This document shows, piece by piece, positions 1 to 12,783 of a DNA stretch of 64,000 nucleotides (position 1 is its first letter; each line of letters opens with the position of its first letter). A model generated the notes under the pieces. It saw only the letters and a program-made list of their open reading frames with translations, was not told where the DNA came from and searched no databases. This stretch comes from Mesodorylaimus sp. YZB2_4. Its lineage: Eukaryota > Nematoda > Enoplea > Dorylaimida > Dorylaimidae. The DNA lies in the NCBI GenBank assembly GCA_030248295.1, contig JASANH010000720.1, forward strand, positions 124,001-188,000, read 5' to 3'. Both the position numbers and the translations under genes were made by a program.

Positions 1-205
1 ATTCCACAATATCGATATCTAAACCTGATTTTTATCCATATATTTTCGAAGATATCGATTTGGCCATCCATATCCAAACTTCGAAAAAGTAGTTGACAAA
101 ATTCAAATCAAAAAAAGCGGGAAAATCTGCTCACGCGAGTCCCTCCGCCCCATACTCGTTGTACCCCCGATCAGCCAAATCATAATCGCACTAGCTGCAA
201 CTCAC

Positions 206-3200
206 TTTCGTCTCATTGATCGCTTTCTCAAAATTATTAATTTCCGTTTCTGTAAGAACTGGCTCGAAGTCCGTCAGATTCTTAATTAAAGCGAAAATTG
301 TTTGCGATGAGTTCAACACCTTATTAAACTCTTCAATGACTTTCGGGCGCATCTGAAATTGAACGAAGAACAGTTACACTTTCAATGCAGTATATACGAC
401 TACAATGAAACATCAAAATCTGAATTCCCCACTCCCCCAGTATCCATTGACCCAGCACATTTTCAGACCCGCAAAACTTCCCCTTTCTCACTCCATCCAC
501 CCCCCCAAACATTTTTCATTACATTTTCCAAAAACGAATACTTCACCAAAATTAATGACCGAACAAAAAACCTAATTCTATACTGTTCTTTCATAAATCG
601 TATTCTCCTACGACTACTTCCATTCATTCCAGTACCACACAATGTGATGCATTCCAGCAATCCAGAACAAAACCACTTCAAAATAGTACAGTTCCCAAAG
701 CACATCAACATTCAGCGTTACTTTTGGCGTTACCTTTTGCTCTGCTACTTTGTAAAACAAATCTTTTGCAGTATCGTCCAGTTCTTTCCTTTTAGCTTTG
801 AATTCCTACAAAAATTAAATCGAATCAACTCTATTTATTTAATCCATTCTCCCATTCTTACTTTCAAAGTAGTCCCAACACCTTGTTCTTCCAACCATTC
901 CGAGGCGGCTTTCAATTTGGCCGAAAAGGTTGAACGTTCTTTTTCGGTCGAAAGTTTCTTGATATTTTCTTCATTCAATTGACGGATCCAATCGAATATG
1001 AACGCTTCTAAATCATTGTGCGCTTGGTCACGTTCACGTTTTTCTTTTTCCAATTTTTGGAATGATTTTAACCTGAAAAACAATTGTTGTGCAATCGTTT
1101 CAGCGCGTGACTTCTTCTTTACAACTCTGTCGCCACTCTCACCAACCAACTGACTGCCCCGCCCCCAAACCCACGCAAGGGACACATACCTATCGACAGC
1201 CTCCTTGTACATCTCCACGCTCATTTCGGGCAAATCCATTGGCGACTGTTCCAGCTTGACGGCTATTTTAACAATCTTCGGTTGAGTCTTCCCCTTTTTC
1301 TTCTTTTTCTCCTCCTCTTCCTTCTTCTTGTCCGTCTTCTCCGTCGCTTTGGCCTCCTTTTCATCATTCGACTTCTTACCATCCGCTTTATCTTTAGTCG
1401 ATTCGTCTTTCTGCAAAAAAGGCACTGGTTGCTAAGAAGGCCACAACCCACCGCCTTGACTGACTTTGCCCTGATAACATTTGATTATGCTGCCAGCAAG
1501 GACTTCCAGCTCAACCCTACGGCTCATCATGTTCATGTTTTACACATCACCAAACGCTTATGCGCACTCGAGGGTGAAGGGACACATTACACAAAAAGGA
1601 TTTACTGGACTGTGAGTCGAACACTAGGCTGCAACTGCGCATCAAGCTTACGAGGCAGACCCCCAGCCCGGTAAAACATTCGGCTACTCCCCTCTCGCAA
1701 GACGATGTCACCCTGAATATCCCCCCACTCAGGACACCCCAAAATTACATACCCTCTCTTTAGTCTTCTCTTCGTCAGCTTTCTTCTCTTCGGTCTCTTC
1801 CCCCTTCGCCTGCTCGTCCTTCTTTTCCTCCTCCGTCTTCTTGGTCTCTTCCTTCTTTTCTTCTCCCTTGTCCTCTTTCTCCTTCTCCTCCTCCTTCTTT
1901 CCATCTCCACCACCGCCGAACAAATTGCTCAATGTCTTTCCAATCTCTGAAAGTATACCTTCCTTATCCCCACCTTCGGCTGTACACCCTCCGATGACTC
2001 ACTTTGGAATGTGGTTTGAGCCTCGTCTGTTTCATTTTCGCCCTCCTTTAGCGCCCGCTCGAAGACCACCTCAGCCTGAATGAATACGAACGCATGTACT
2101 GCGATGTCCGCACACCCTGCTGCCGCGTGCCCTTATTTCACCATGTCCACCAACCCAACGCTTGGTAGGCAATGGGGGTGGGGGAGAGTAATGGATCCCC
2201 CTGGCTGAGAGACGTCAACTCCTCGGGTTTTTCAGACCCATCCTGGCCGTTCCAGAGCAGGTCAACTTTGGCCCTTTTTGTGCGGGCTTGGGGTCTTGTC
2301 AGTTGACCCTATTTTGATATAGACTAGGGTCCGGTATGCACACTGGGCAAGAGCGCGTGTCAATCCCTAACCCTCGGGTTGATGTTTCAGCCGCAAGACT
2401 TGTCCTGCTAGTCTAGGAATTTTTGTCCTACCGACTTCAGTTGGGCACAACCCTCCTGCGCCTGCCACGTTTGGCTAAATGTTGCATTTGCACTGGCACC
2501 TCTGCCCCCCCCCCCCCCGTATGACACCCATCAATCTCTCAACCAAATCGTCCAACTTACCGACTCCACGTGCAAGATACCTCCATCGTCCATTAGGAAA
2601 TGTACTTTAATACCCTTATTCTCGGCGCCTTCTCCCTCCTTGGCACTCACCGCTTTGGCCACATCTCGCAAATCCACTCGAGTCACATTCAACGACCCGA
2701 AATAACTAAAGAAAGGAAAATTAAACATATTAGCAGGTTATAAAACATGTTTCTGTTAAAAAGCTGCACTTGTCAGACTTTAGAACCAGAAATGGAAAGA
2801 AACAGATGTCCCGACTCCAAAAACACTTTTTCTAAAACAAATTAGACCCCACTTCACACTTTTCGTAAGACCGCTCTTATCCCTTTAAACCCCCTCCTAC
2901 GACTTGAGATCACTCTTGTCTTTCCATTTGGAGCAAGGAAAAAGACTTTCCAACCCCGACCAGCAAACTCCAAAAAAACCCGAACCTACCTCAACTGTTC
3001 CTTATTCAAATAAGCCATATTTCCGTAATTCAAGCAGAATTCGAAATCGTGCGTTATCTTATTAAACGTCATGACTTTCCTAACCGGGTAATAATTCTTG
3101 AAATCGAACAAGCCTCTATGGATGACTCGACGCGATTCGGGCGAAGTCGCATTGTAATCACGACTGAAGTCCACCTAAAAATTAATTTATAAGTACTAAA

Positions 3201-6200
3201 ATTAACCAAAAAATTGTAATATTTTCACTCACTTGAATCGGAAACAAGACTATATCCTTGATCAGGAATTTCTTCACTTTAAACCCTTTACTACGATGAG
3301 CAGCTTGATACACGGCTCCCATAGCCACTGCTTCGTCCGTGTTCAAATATTTGCCCAAATCTCGCCTCGAAAAGAAACAAAAAGTTGTTCATCGAGAAAT
3401 CGCCAAAAACTAATGCCTTACCCATTCACAGCCGCTTGAAGCTTCTCTTGCACTTTCAACGACCTCGTACCAGCCCCCATCAACACGACATAATCCAGCT
3501 TGTCCTGAAACCACGACAAGCATGACCAATGACCAAATGTGGTCAGGCAGTGATGACAAGGTTGTGCGAGCAGCCTGAGAGTGAATGCGGCAAGCCATTC
3601 ACCCATGACGGCTCAGTCAAAGAAAACGAGACTAGACATGCCTGTGTCTTGGCATAAAGGCATGTCAGCCGAGGCTCAGCACGGATGTACGACACTCTCT
3701 CGCTGAGTGGTCAGACATAGCACGCAACACTTGCGGTTTGTGAACACCCTGTACTTGCAGACTGATTACAGGAAGTAGAAACGGGACCCCTTATTTGAAT
3801 TTTATCACATTTATCCTGCATCGCTCACGGTCCAGTTTAATTCATATTTGACTTTTAGCGAGCGAGAAAAGCAACACAAAACTAAAAATTTAAAAATGGA
3901 AACCACGAAAAATGTTCAATTATATAATTTGGAAACGGGTGAACTAACACCTGGGAAACTGGACCATGCCCATACATGTGCATATGATATCATCCAGTGT
4001 CCTCTAGCATCCTCTAATCGAAGATACTGAGCTCGCACAGAAATTCGCCGTTTAGTCAATTCTTAACAGTTAAACCATTTCGTATGAAGACCCATTGCTG
4101 CAGCTTCATCTGCCTACTTTACAAACGCGTCGAAGCTACTTCAAGGGTCTGTTATTCTACAAAATCTAGAACGGCCATACGGCCTATCCGAATCGCCATT
4201 TTCAGCATCAGTCAGATGCTGGTCAGCGCAGAAGTGCGCGAACCGTCATTGAGCCACATTTTTTAGTGGTACCAAACCACCGAACTGTAAGTTTTAAGCA
4301 GTCCTTAAATATAGCGCTTTGCTTATATATAATTATTTACCAAGTAATACTGTGACTAAAGAACTATGTATGTGCTTTTAGGAAATCCGTGCACTCGGTT
4401 TTTTATCATAACTGACTACCTTTGATCCTGATATCGTTCAGGTTTTTGTATGTATGCACATGTAGTATTTGCGTGCCCCCCCCCCCCCCTTGAGGGCGTT
4501 TCACAATACTTGGTGAGAGTAAATGACATGACATGACATCCAGCGAGACAGAGTAGTGAGTGTCCGCGTGTGAAATTCATAGACCGCCCAACACGACCCT
4601 CTTCCAGCTATCAACCACAGTTTTCCTGTCACGTCCAACCCAGCGTCGACCGCGATTGATACGAGGAAGCGGCGCCTCGCCCACTGCACAATGCTCGAGA
4701 AAGGAACACTTTACACCTCTAAGCGATCTGTGATTTGGTATCGTTCATGTCGAGGGTGCGTTTTCTCTGTTGAGATGAATGGTCGGTTCATCTCGTTTCT
4801 CTTGATAAAGCACAAAACTCGAAGCTTTGTCGCCTCTTTATCTCTACATCTCGTGACAACTCTTAAGTCAGCATTTAATCCCGCTGCAGGCGCTGGTTAG
4901 CTCTCCTGTGTTCTTTGGAGTGGACTGACAGAGAGTGATAGCGTGGAACCCCACAGGTTGGTAAGACGCACACAGTGCGTGCCGAAGGAGTAATCACCGG
5001 CGATATTTTACTTTTTTGAAGCGGATCGGCCGGATTGGGATCGAGCCGATCTAGACCCTGGACCAGATCTGGATCGGGATCCAGGCCTAGGGTCGGATTG
5101 GTCGACGCTTGCCTGGATGATGATCCCAATCCAGCCGATTCGCTTCAACAAATAAAGAATTAACAGGGATGACGCCCTAACTACCCGCTGTTGGTGTCTA
5201 TTATAGCACTCCGAACCAGAGGGACTTGAAACTGATTTCGGGGTATAAATGGGGCTGTCTTATTCCAAGATACCACAAGCGCATTATAGTGTGTCACACT
5301 TTATCATTTTACAGAGACAAAGCGAGGGTAATTTTAGTCGCTGATCCAACTGATCCACCCTCGGATCGGTGGATTGGACGATGCTGGCTCCCAACTACTC
5401 TAATCAGACATTCGCTTACCGGAGTCACGTCGGCCATTTTCAACGCATCGTTCAACGGAGTGGGTACACGATCGTAAAACTCGGCGCATAACGAGTCCAG
5501 ATCCTCGCGAGTAACTTTGGCTCGGAAATCGATATCTTCATGCAATCCTTCCACCTGAAACAAAGCCAAAACTATTGACAATATTTCCCATTAATCCATC
5601 TACCAGATACTTCTTTTATGTAAAATTTGTTGCTCGAAGTTTATGAAAACGAAATACATTAATTTCTGCTTCAAATATTTACCAAATCATCCCCTTCGAA
5701 AATGTGCAGCGAAAACTGAGAACCAACGACAAGCTTCTACTGTAAACCACATTCTCACCTGCGCAAAATGATCTTGATTAGCCGACAAGACTTGTTTCAC
5801 TCGTTCGGCTTCTTTTTGCAATTTCAACATAGCTCGATCACTGTCGAAGATATCCGTTTTGGCACGTTTTCCATGTTGCTCGCGAAATAGCTTAGCCAAG
5901 TGATCGCGAAAACGCATCGTCATCTCCAAACCGCCCAACGTGCGATCATAGCTGAAATGATAAATAAACATTGCAAATATAGGAAAGCCGAATGCTGCAC
6001 ATGAACAGGGCTGATATAGGTCGCTGAAAATCGCTGCATTATCAAACTGATTTCAACTGATCTACTGATTTGCAGCATTATGATCCCCTAAACCCTCTAA
6101 ATGCAACCGCCCATAATTTTCCCTAATTTTGGTTCCAAAATTTTTTTCATGATTATCTTAGGATTTCCTGGCTTTGCCAGGTTTTCCAGTGTTGTATGAC

Positions 6201-8148
6201 CGAGACGTTTTCTTTGCAATTGCATGCTTTTGACTTCGTGAACTAAGAGAAACGTCAACCTTACCCAACTCCCAAAACATTCATTTGCGGGTTCTTCTCC
6301 TTCGTAACCGGGTCTTTTACCAATTGATACTCTAAAGAAAAACAATTAATTTCTCAGTTTCCAAAACTTCCCTAGAACTCACCGAAAACAGTGGCCGTCG
6401 TTTTCAAAGCGCCCATATCATAAATTAGGACACGAGTCGCCGTCTCGTTGAATTCTTTTCGCCTGAACATCCCGTAATTGACTCCAGCTAAATCGAAAAG
6501 GCGTCGCACTATGTTTCATTGACTGATCCCTGTCCTTCTCCCATGGGTTACCCTTCCATCACACAGTGGAGTGGGGACTACAATGAAATGAATCATCTCA
6601 CCAGCCGTGTTGTCATTCATCAGTTGCAAAAGATTCAAGTCGGCGATGGCAGCCGCCTTGGCCATGGCACGACGTTCGACTTGATTCCAAAACGGTGGTA
6701 CAGTAATTACCACATCGCGAACCGGTTGTTCTGAAAAACCACGGTTAAAAATTATTTTAAAAATTTTTGAAAATCTTTTTGCATACCCGCAAACTGTTCG
6801 GCCAAATCCCGACATTCGGCTAAAAGCATCGCCACCAATTCTTCGGGCGAAAACTGGCGGCCTCTGAAAAGTCGGAAACAAATTTTTGTGTGATCGACTA
6901 ATGTACATAACTTGGGTCAAAAATAAAAATATCCAGAACTCATAAAAACCCAATCAGAAAGTGATTAGTTTTCAACAGTAAGATATTTTCTGTTGTCTAC
7001 ACAGTTTATGATCGATCATTCACCAATGACTGATACAATTCAAGAAGTTCTTGTCATTTCTAATTAGCGTTCGTCAGTCAGACGGCGGAAGCCCCTGATT
7101 ATTGCATCCTCTTAATTTGTCACTCAAAATTTACAATATCGCAGACTTACTCATCTTCGAATACGAGCGAACTACGAATCGGATCGACTCCGAGCTTGTG
7201 GAACGGAAACCATTTTTTGAATTGATCTACGTACGGATGGTCATATTTCTTGCCCAATAACTCAACGATGTACGCGTACGAATTCTTCGGATAACGAAGA
7301 CGCTGAAAAAACGAGGATAACTTATCTTTTGACAATAAGTAAGACGCATCGATTGATCATTTTTGATGCGATCAATCGATATATTTATTTGAGAAAGAAA
7401 TTCGACCATGCTAGTCAACCAGTCAAACTGATTGGTGACCGATTTGGTTGAATCGTCTTTTTCATTCGTCTGACCAGACAAGCCATCGAACTCAAGATTC
7501 CCAGAACAAAAATTTTGGTTAAAAAATTAAACATATGCTGACAAGAAAACAAAATTTTTTATGATCCCGCCGCTATCAGCCTGTTGCTCATCAAAGAGTA
7601 GTTTTCAACTCAAAAGGAAAATCGAATGCCATTTTTATCAGAACTTACCACTGTCATAGCATTATCGCCGAATTCTCGTTCCTCTTTGCGTATCGATAAC
7701 ATCGTTCGCGTCTTTCGTTTCGATTCCCTAAATAATAGGCCAAAACTCATCCATTAAAAACGGATATCCCAAATGCAAATTCAACCGCCTACCTGTTCAA
7801 CACCATTTCCATCGGAACGCCGGGCTAAAAGAACAATGGTCAGTAAAAATTCAAAATGGTAAAAACCGATTGAATATGACAAAATATGGGGACCGTAAGA
7901 TAGAAACGGATGAAAACATACTTTCACGAGTGCAATTTTCATATATTCGTTACCGAAATCCACCGACATGGCGGCTAATAAGGCATCTGAAATGAAGAAT
8001 AAATGCAGTGTCCACGGTTGCCTGAACTAACAATGCTTGTCTTGAAAATTCGGCTACACAACAGTGCTAAACAAAACGAAATAAACTTACCAGCGTATTT
8101 TGCGTAAGCCAAAAGGCAAAATAGAGGAATTAAAATAAATATGCGCAT
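206..8148 (-). CDS. HYOU1: HYOU1/GRP170 ER chaperone, 21 exons, 3' end outside window
   Basis: This is the large Hsp70-family chaperone of the ER lumen, which folds secretory proteins and serves as nucleotide exchange factor for BiP. Exons (high to low): 8148-8091, 7986-7922, 7824-7793, 7727-7649, 7302-7151, 6863-6787, 6730-6602, 6487-6383, 6331-6265, 5951-5759, 5554-5420, 3504-3422, 3365-3233, 3174-2990, 2705-2561, 2075-2003, 1946-1753, 1410-1190, 1072-862, 805-734, 352-206. All have GT-AG borders and keep one frame (852 codons). Exon 1 encodes a signal peptide ([16 protein letters not shown]). The ATPase domain follows ([37 protein letters not shown]), then the substrate domain, an acidic/Lys-rich loop (exons 16-18) and the helical lid ([25 protein letters not shown]). 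A donor follows exon 21, so about the last 100-150 residues and the ER-retention tail are missing here. Assignment is by remembered family similarity. Confidence 0.95.
1553..1682 (-). mobile_element. SINE-B copy (tRNA-derived) in a HYOU1 intron
   Basis: On the minus strand this matches the copy at 30116-30262: a tRNA-like box-B region (GTGTTCGACTCACAG) followed by CAGTAAAT and CACCCTCGAGTGCGCATAAGCG. It lies in the intron between exons 17 and 18. The head is diverged, so boundaries are approximate. Confidence 0.65.
2180..2520. repeat. Dispersed repeat C copy and C14 tract in a HYOU1 intron
   Basis: Read on the minus strand, 2375-2475 shares the block GCAAGTCTTGCG..CTGAAACATCAACCCGAGGG with 13135-13258, 35375-35525 and part of 55440-55480. 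A run of 14 C lies at 2505-2518. The intron between exons 15 and 16 is otherwise featureless. Confidence 0.5.
3505..5419. other. Largest HYOU1 intron (1.9 kb) with repeat debris
   Basis: This is the longest intron resolved in HYOU1. It holds a C14 tract (4476-4489), directly followed by a short SINE-like tail of repeated CATGA (about 4530-4540), and a GATC-rich segment at 5025-5140. Part of that segment resembles 41098-41150. No coding exon was found inside. Confidence 0.6.
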
Positions 8149-8303
8149 TTTTGGAACCCAATAAAGGCAATACCCAATACTTTATTTCTTTTTCTTTGTA
8201 ACGAAATTTCAAGAACACCGTCTCCACCAAATCGATCGCCTCGCCTGTCACCAACAACTGTCGGTCGAGTTGGCACCGCACAGGGGCGGAGTCGATCACA
8301 GAG

Positions 8304-8335
8304 CACGTGACCTAGGCGTGCTCGTTTGTGATTGG
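8304..8335 (-). promoter_or_regulatory. ERSE-like and CACGTG elements upstream of HYOU1
   Basis: Read on the minus strand, 8335-8317 is CCAAT, nine bases, then GCACG. This differs by one base from the ER stress response element CCAAT-N9-CCACG. A palindromic CACGTG follows at 8304-8309. The element lies about 170 bases upstream of the HYOU1 start codon, where such elements sit in known unfolded-protein-response targets. Function is inferred. Confidence 0.55.
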
Positions 8336-8339
8336 TTAG

Positions 8340-11300
8340 TCAGCAGGATAGAAAACGTCATCAAGTGCGTGTACGAACAGAGGTTAGCCCCGTCAGCACT
8401 GGTTGTGTGAATGTTGATTCGTGATGTGTATGTAACCCATTGTGGTAGGAATAGCACCCTTCCAGCACATGGATTATATACGCGCGACACTGCTTGCAAC
8501 TCGACGATATACCCTTGGCACATCTGGCGCGGAACAGTTATCGGGCAGGGACAGTGTCCAACGGGGAAGGGGGCTGTGGTGATGATTATGTGACTGCGTT
8601 TGCCTGGGTGCGGTAAAATTCCAGCATAGACACGAATAATAGGCACTTCTGTGATAGCAAAAAGAACCCGGCTCTGGGGCCTAGCATCGTCTGCCTCCCA
8701 CGGATTCCACGCAAAAAGGGCGCATCCAAAAAAGGCGCATAGGCAAATGGGCGCAAAAATGCAAAGAGGTATAGTAAAGGAGCAGAGGCGCATAGGATTC
8801 TTGGGACCATTGCCGCTAACAAGTAAGAGGTGCCCGGAATTCTTGGGGGTGTGGCTCGGGCAGTTGGCTCGGCGGGGGGAGCCAGGACAATATAAGAATA
8901 GGCTGCTGTGTGAGATTAGTGCTCTCCCTTCGGGAGAAGCCACCCCTTTGGCAGAACTGGGGGCAGGCCAGGCGCCAGCCAGGGACTTCGATTAGCATAC
9001 TCTCGAGGGGCCTCTGCGGTCGTCGCTCCCTTTGGTTCACACTGGAAAAGTTCAGGAGTTGACTTCGGTTTAGGTACTTGGTTTGTCTGCGGATTTGGCT
9101 GTGTGGAAGATCTAGGACTGTTGAGACATCTTCGTGCATTGTTGCGCTTCGTAAAGGATCCTCTGGTGTTTACAGAAGTCTTTTCTGCGCCATCGACAGT
9201 GAAACTGTTGGCCAGCGTAGGCATCTTAGGACCGGGTGCATTCGACCAGCAGCCAGGCTGGTGTATGATTGCACAGAGCAGTTGCAGGCACCCTTGAGAG
9301 GCGCGGCAAACACGCCTGAGGGGTTGTGCGAGGAATTGGAGTCTTATCGATACTCTGCAGGAATACCAGGCTTGGGCTATTGAAGACCTTGGACCGCTCG
9401 CTTGTAAGATCAGCCCGAACCCGCTGGCACGTGAGCGAAGAATAACTGTCGCGCTTGTTCATACCAGAACACCCATAACAACATAAAACACGGCTTCATT
9501 TTATGGACTGGTCACCATAGCATGTTGCATTCCGACTGGTCAGTGGCGACCCTCGAATTCGTGCGAAGTCACAGAGGCCGCGATGCTTTTGCATAACGGA
9601 TATATCTATCAAAAGGAACGTTTAAATGGAGAAAAAATTCGCCTGGAAATGTAATTTTTACAGGCAAAGCAAAGGCCACTGTTTGGCCCGAGTGCTAACA
9701 GCCGGAGATGCGATCACAACCATGCGCCCGATCCAGCTCAAACAGTCGTAAAAAGAACGATCGCTAATGTGAAAGATAGAGCGGCTTCCACTCAAGATTC
9801 GGCTCATCAAGTCATTTCTGCCTCCACAATCAGCTTGTCTGCCGCTGTTTAAGGTCAATTGCCCTCGATACCATATTTTGAAGAAAGCGGAGCCGCGGTT
9901 GCTCTTTGTTTCATCGATATCGATTCTTTGTTCCATATAATTTCTGGCTTGGATTTTTGTTGGTTGGGTGATTCCTGTTTCCCGTGCGAAAGAAGTCTGG
10001 AGAATCTATGTCTTGTAATGCAAAGTATTCTTGTTCATTTCAAAGTGACTGGCAGAATCCTGCGAAATTTCCGCAGTTCGCCGAGTGGATTCGAGAAGAT
10101 GATGTTAAAACGGCGTTTGTTGTGCGACATTTTCGGTTGATAATGGTGTTAAAACGGCCGTTGAATCTCAAGCTGCTGGAAAGAAGTATTTTCTGCATGT
10201 TGCTCCGGCAGTTGGCTAGACCTCGACTGTAACACACCTTCCACTCAAATCCGGAAGGGGGGTAGGGAGAAGAGATCAGATCAGATCAGATCGCCTAAGC
10301 CTGATCTGATTGCGTGTGAGACAGGTCAGGCCAGGTCAGGTTTGGGTCGAGTCGAGTGAGTGAATTGTATGACTGTTTACATGCAGTACTGTAGGCTGGC
10401 TGGACAATTGGCCTGTGCTTGGAGGACAGGACTTGGTCCAGCCCAGAGGCAATTTGATCGCTTTTGCTTCCTTCCTTTTCTTTCTTCCTGCTGGACCTGA
10501 GGTGGGGGGTTTGAGAGGATGGGTTCAGTGTCCTGGCTGGCCCAAAAGGGGGGTTACCCCCTCCCTACCCCATTCCTTCCCCATACTTGCCACCCATTAA
10601 GGAGCAGCGCTTGAGCAGCGATTGGCTAGGTTGAAGGGACGAATTCTTGCTTTTCGTGATCGGGATCGATAGTTCTTGTAGCGCGATCTGATAAAAGCTT
10701 ACTTTCGAGCTTCTGTAGTTGATATATTTGCACTTGATGCGAAACTTTTTTCTGCAAAATCTTCTTGAAAATTATAGAAATTCTCTCCAAAATCCTTAAA
10801 AACCTGAAATTTTGACTCTGAGGCCTGGTGGGAACCCTGAAATATAGCGCTCGAGTGCGCTGTATGGTGCTTGGCTGTGGATAAAGTATGACATGACATG
10901 ACATGACAAAAGAATGATGGGAGGGCCACTTGATGAAAAGAAAGTGTGTGCGAAATGAATCTTATTATTTAGGTTGAAACGGCTCTACCACAGTTGAGAT
11001 ACTTCACGTATATTCTGGGGATATCGTCGTTCTTCAGAGTTCTATAATTTTGTGAGTGAAACATGCCAGCAGTAAGGATAAATGAAAAAAGAAAAAAATA
11101 TTTTGGGTGCACAGGTGCTCGGCTTGTTGAGAAGTGTGTTAGTGACAGGAGTGCTGCGTCTTTATTCATTTCAGTGGCTAGTGTGTCAACGTTTGTTAAA
11201 AATATACCAATATAAGGTTTAGTTGGCTACCTAGTATCCAATCCACAAGGGGTCTTTCCAATCGCAAGCTTAGAAGGTGGGTCCAAACAGGAGTTAGTGG

Positions 11301-11507
11301 CCCTTTTTCCTTGGTGCCAACCTCATTTGTTAACGGCTCATTTTGGTTGGGTTATTCAAGGAAACAGAAATAATTATAGAAGGAAAGAAACGAGATAATA
11401 AGTGATCAAATAAGACTAATTTGTCGAGCTTACGTATTTATGTACTCGTAAAAAACACTTGTCGTTTTTGGAAGGATCAGGAAATATGGTTTTCTTTTTG
11501 CTTTTCT
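8340..11507. other. Intergenic region, no convincing gene
   Basis: Several long open frames overlap on both strands (for example 8296-8943 minus, 215 codons), but none shows a recognisable domain, a splice pattern or a consistent signal. The stretch has a (AGATC)n microrepeat near 10272-10292, an isolated SINE-B 3' end at 10843-10907, and an A/T-rich part near 11100-11450. Confidence 0.6.
10843..10907 (+). repeat. SINE-B 3' end with CATGA tail
   Basis: The block CGAGTGCGCTGTATGGTGCT leads into TTGGCTGTGGATAAAGTATG and then repeated ACATG. The same 3' end occurs at 46850-46913 behind a complete tRNA-like head, so this copy is 5'-truncated. Confidence 0.65.
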
Positions 11508-11964
11508 TTAATTTTTGTGGGTTGGGACCCTTGCAACCCCAGTTCCCCCACAGGACTTCCAATCTGGTTTGCCTATGGCCGGCCAGCAGTTGTGCTGTGA
11601 TGCAAAGCTGTGCAGGGACCGGCACACACAGCAGCGTCCCTCTGCGTGTCTCCACTAGGAGCACCTCCACGCGGGGGCATCCTGGACAGGACACCGACTT
11701 CCTCAGACGATGGCGGGTTGGTTGTGAACCCTGTCGAAGTCGACAGCCGAGACTGTCTACTCATTTAACTTCCGTCTCTCCACTCGGAGCACCCCCCAGG
11801 GTACCGGCTGAGTCACCCACGGCCTGGCTTGCAAGGTCAGCGAGGGTTTATGGTTCGCAAACCGACCTCGATCACCAGGAATTGAACCCGGGACGAGTCC
11901 AGCCACTCGCTACCAAGCAATACGGAGAGAAAAATGCTGAACCGCTGCACCACCGCGGCCGCCC
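11508..11964 (-). mobile_element. SINE-A, near full length
   Basis: On the minus strand it starts with a tRNA-like head (box A TGGTGCAGCGG; box B GGTTCAATTCC) after GCGGCCGCGG. It then runs through a ~400-bp body containing GGCCGTGGGTGACTCA, GACAGTCTCGGCTGTCGACT and GCTGCTGTGTGTGCCGGTCC, and ends in CCCACAAAAATT. The same order occurs at 30391 and 32472. Three short ORFs lying on it are not genes. Confidence 0.8.
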
Positions 11965-12710
11965 CAGATGTGGTTTTCTTGCAAACAGCTGACATGGGAG
12001 CGTCTTCGTGAATGTTAGTCAAAGCGACGTCTGGAGCGCTTAAATTATGTTTTATCAGGATTTTAATCGTGGGCGACCTAACAAAGTTTTTGTATGCGCC
12101 TTATCTCATGTGCATTCTTCAACTTGTGCGGTGAAAATCCAAGTTGCTATAATGTCAATAAATTATGGAATATTTCAAGGGTTCCTCCTGAGCACAGGGT
12201 GTGACCATCTTCATTCATATGGCTACTACTGTCGGAAGAACATACTGTAGCCCACAAAGAACATTTCCAGACTACTGACTGCAGGCATTTGCAAATGATT
12301 CCGATTGCACTCCCGCTGGTTTCGGCAAAAGTCGTGTGCGTCTGAATTCGAATCGCGCATCCAGCATGCCATGGATCCGCCAGCATGTTGTCGACGAATT
12401 AGGTTGAATCAGCTCGAATGTTTAGACGACGCCCAAAAACCCCCAAAAGGTGCATAAAAACAGTAAAAACTTTAATTGCAACATAAATGCTTATTCTATT
12501 CCATCATTCTATGCTCCTAACACCACAGCGGTGCTGAATCAGTCCCATCAAAGTATAGACGTTGGAGGATTCAACTCCGCCCTGCCGAGCTAATCTTGAA
12601 AATCTTCCCCTATGGCGTCATTGTATAACAATTACAGGAAGCTTCATAATGAAGAAACATACAAATCTAATGAAAAATTTACTAGCCTAGAATTCGCTCA
12701 GCTTAAAGGC

Positions 12711-12718
12711 TATAAAAG
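12711..12718 (+). promoter_or_regulatory. TATA box of peptide gene, copy A
   Basis: TATAAAAG lies 66 bases before the start codon. The surrounding bases (CTTAAAGG before, AACCATGATCTTCTTATTTT after) are kept in the inverted copy at 26144-26137, which supports a functional core promoter. Transcription should start near 12740. Confidence 0.7.
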
Positions 12719-12783
12719 AACCATGATCTTCTTATTTTCTAGCTGTCTAAACTACCGTCCACTTAGTCGCCCGCTCGGAGGTC

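Noticed and set aside
359..982. 207-codon plus-strand ORF starting near the left edge
   Set aside because: It is the antisense shadow of HYOU1 exons 19 and 20 and the introns between.
1980..2002. A 23-nt intron (GTGAGT...TGTACAG) in HYOU1
   Set aside because: It keeps the frame, but the 56-nt intron ending at ATACTTTCAG has a better acceptor and yields a better family match ([11 protein letters not shown]).
8296..8943. 215-codon ORF on the minus strand upstream of HYOU1
   Set aside because: No recognisable domain, Cys/Pro-rich chance-like composition, overlapping long ORFs on the other strand, and it overlaps the HYOU1 promoter region.
11459..11992. 177-codon plus-strand ORF
   Set aside because: It lies almost wholly on an inverted SINE-A copy.
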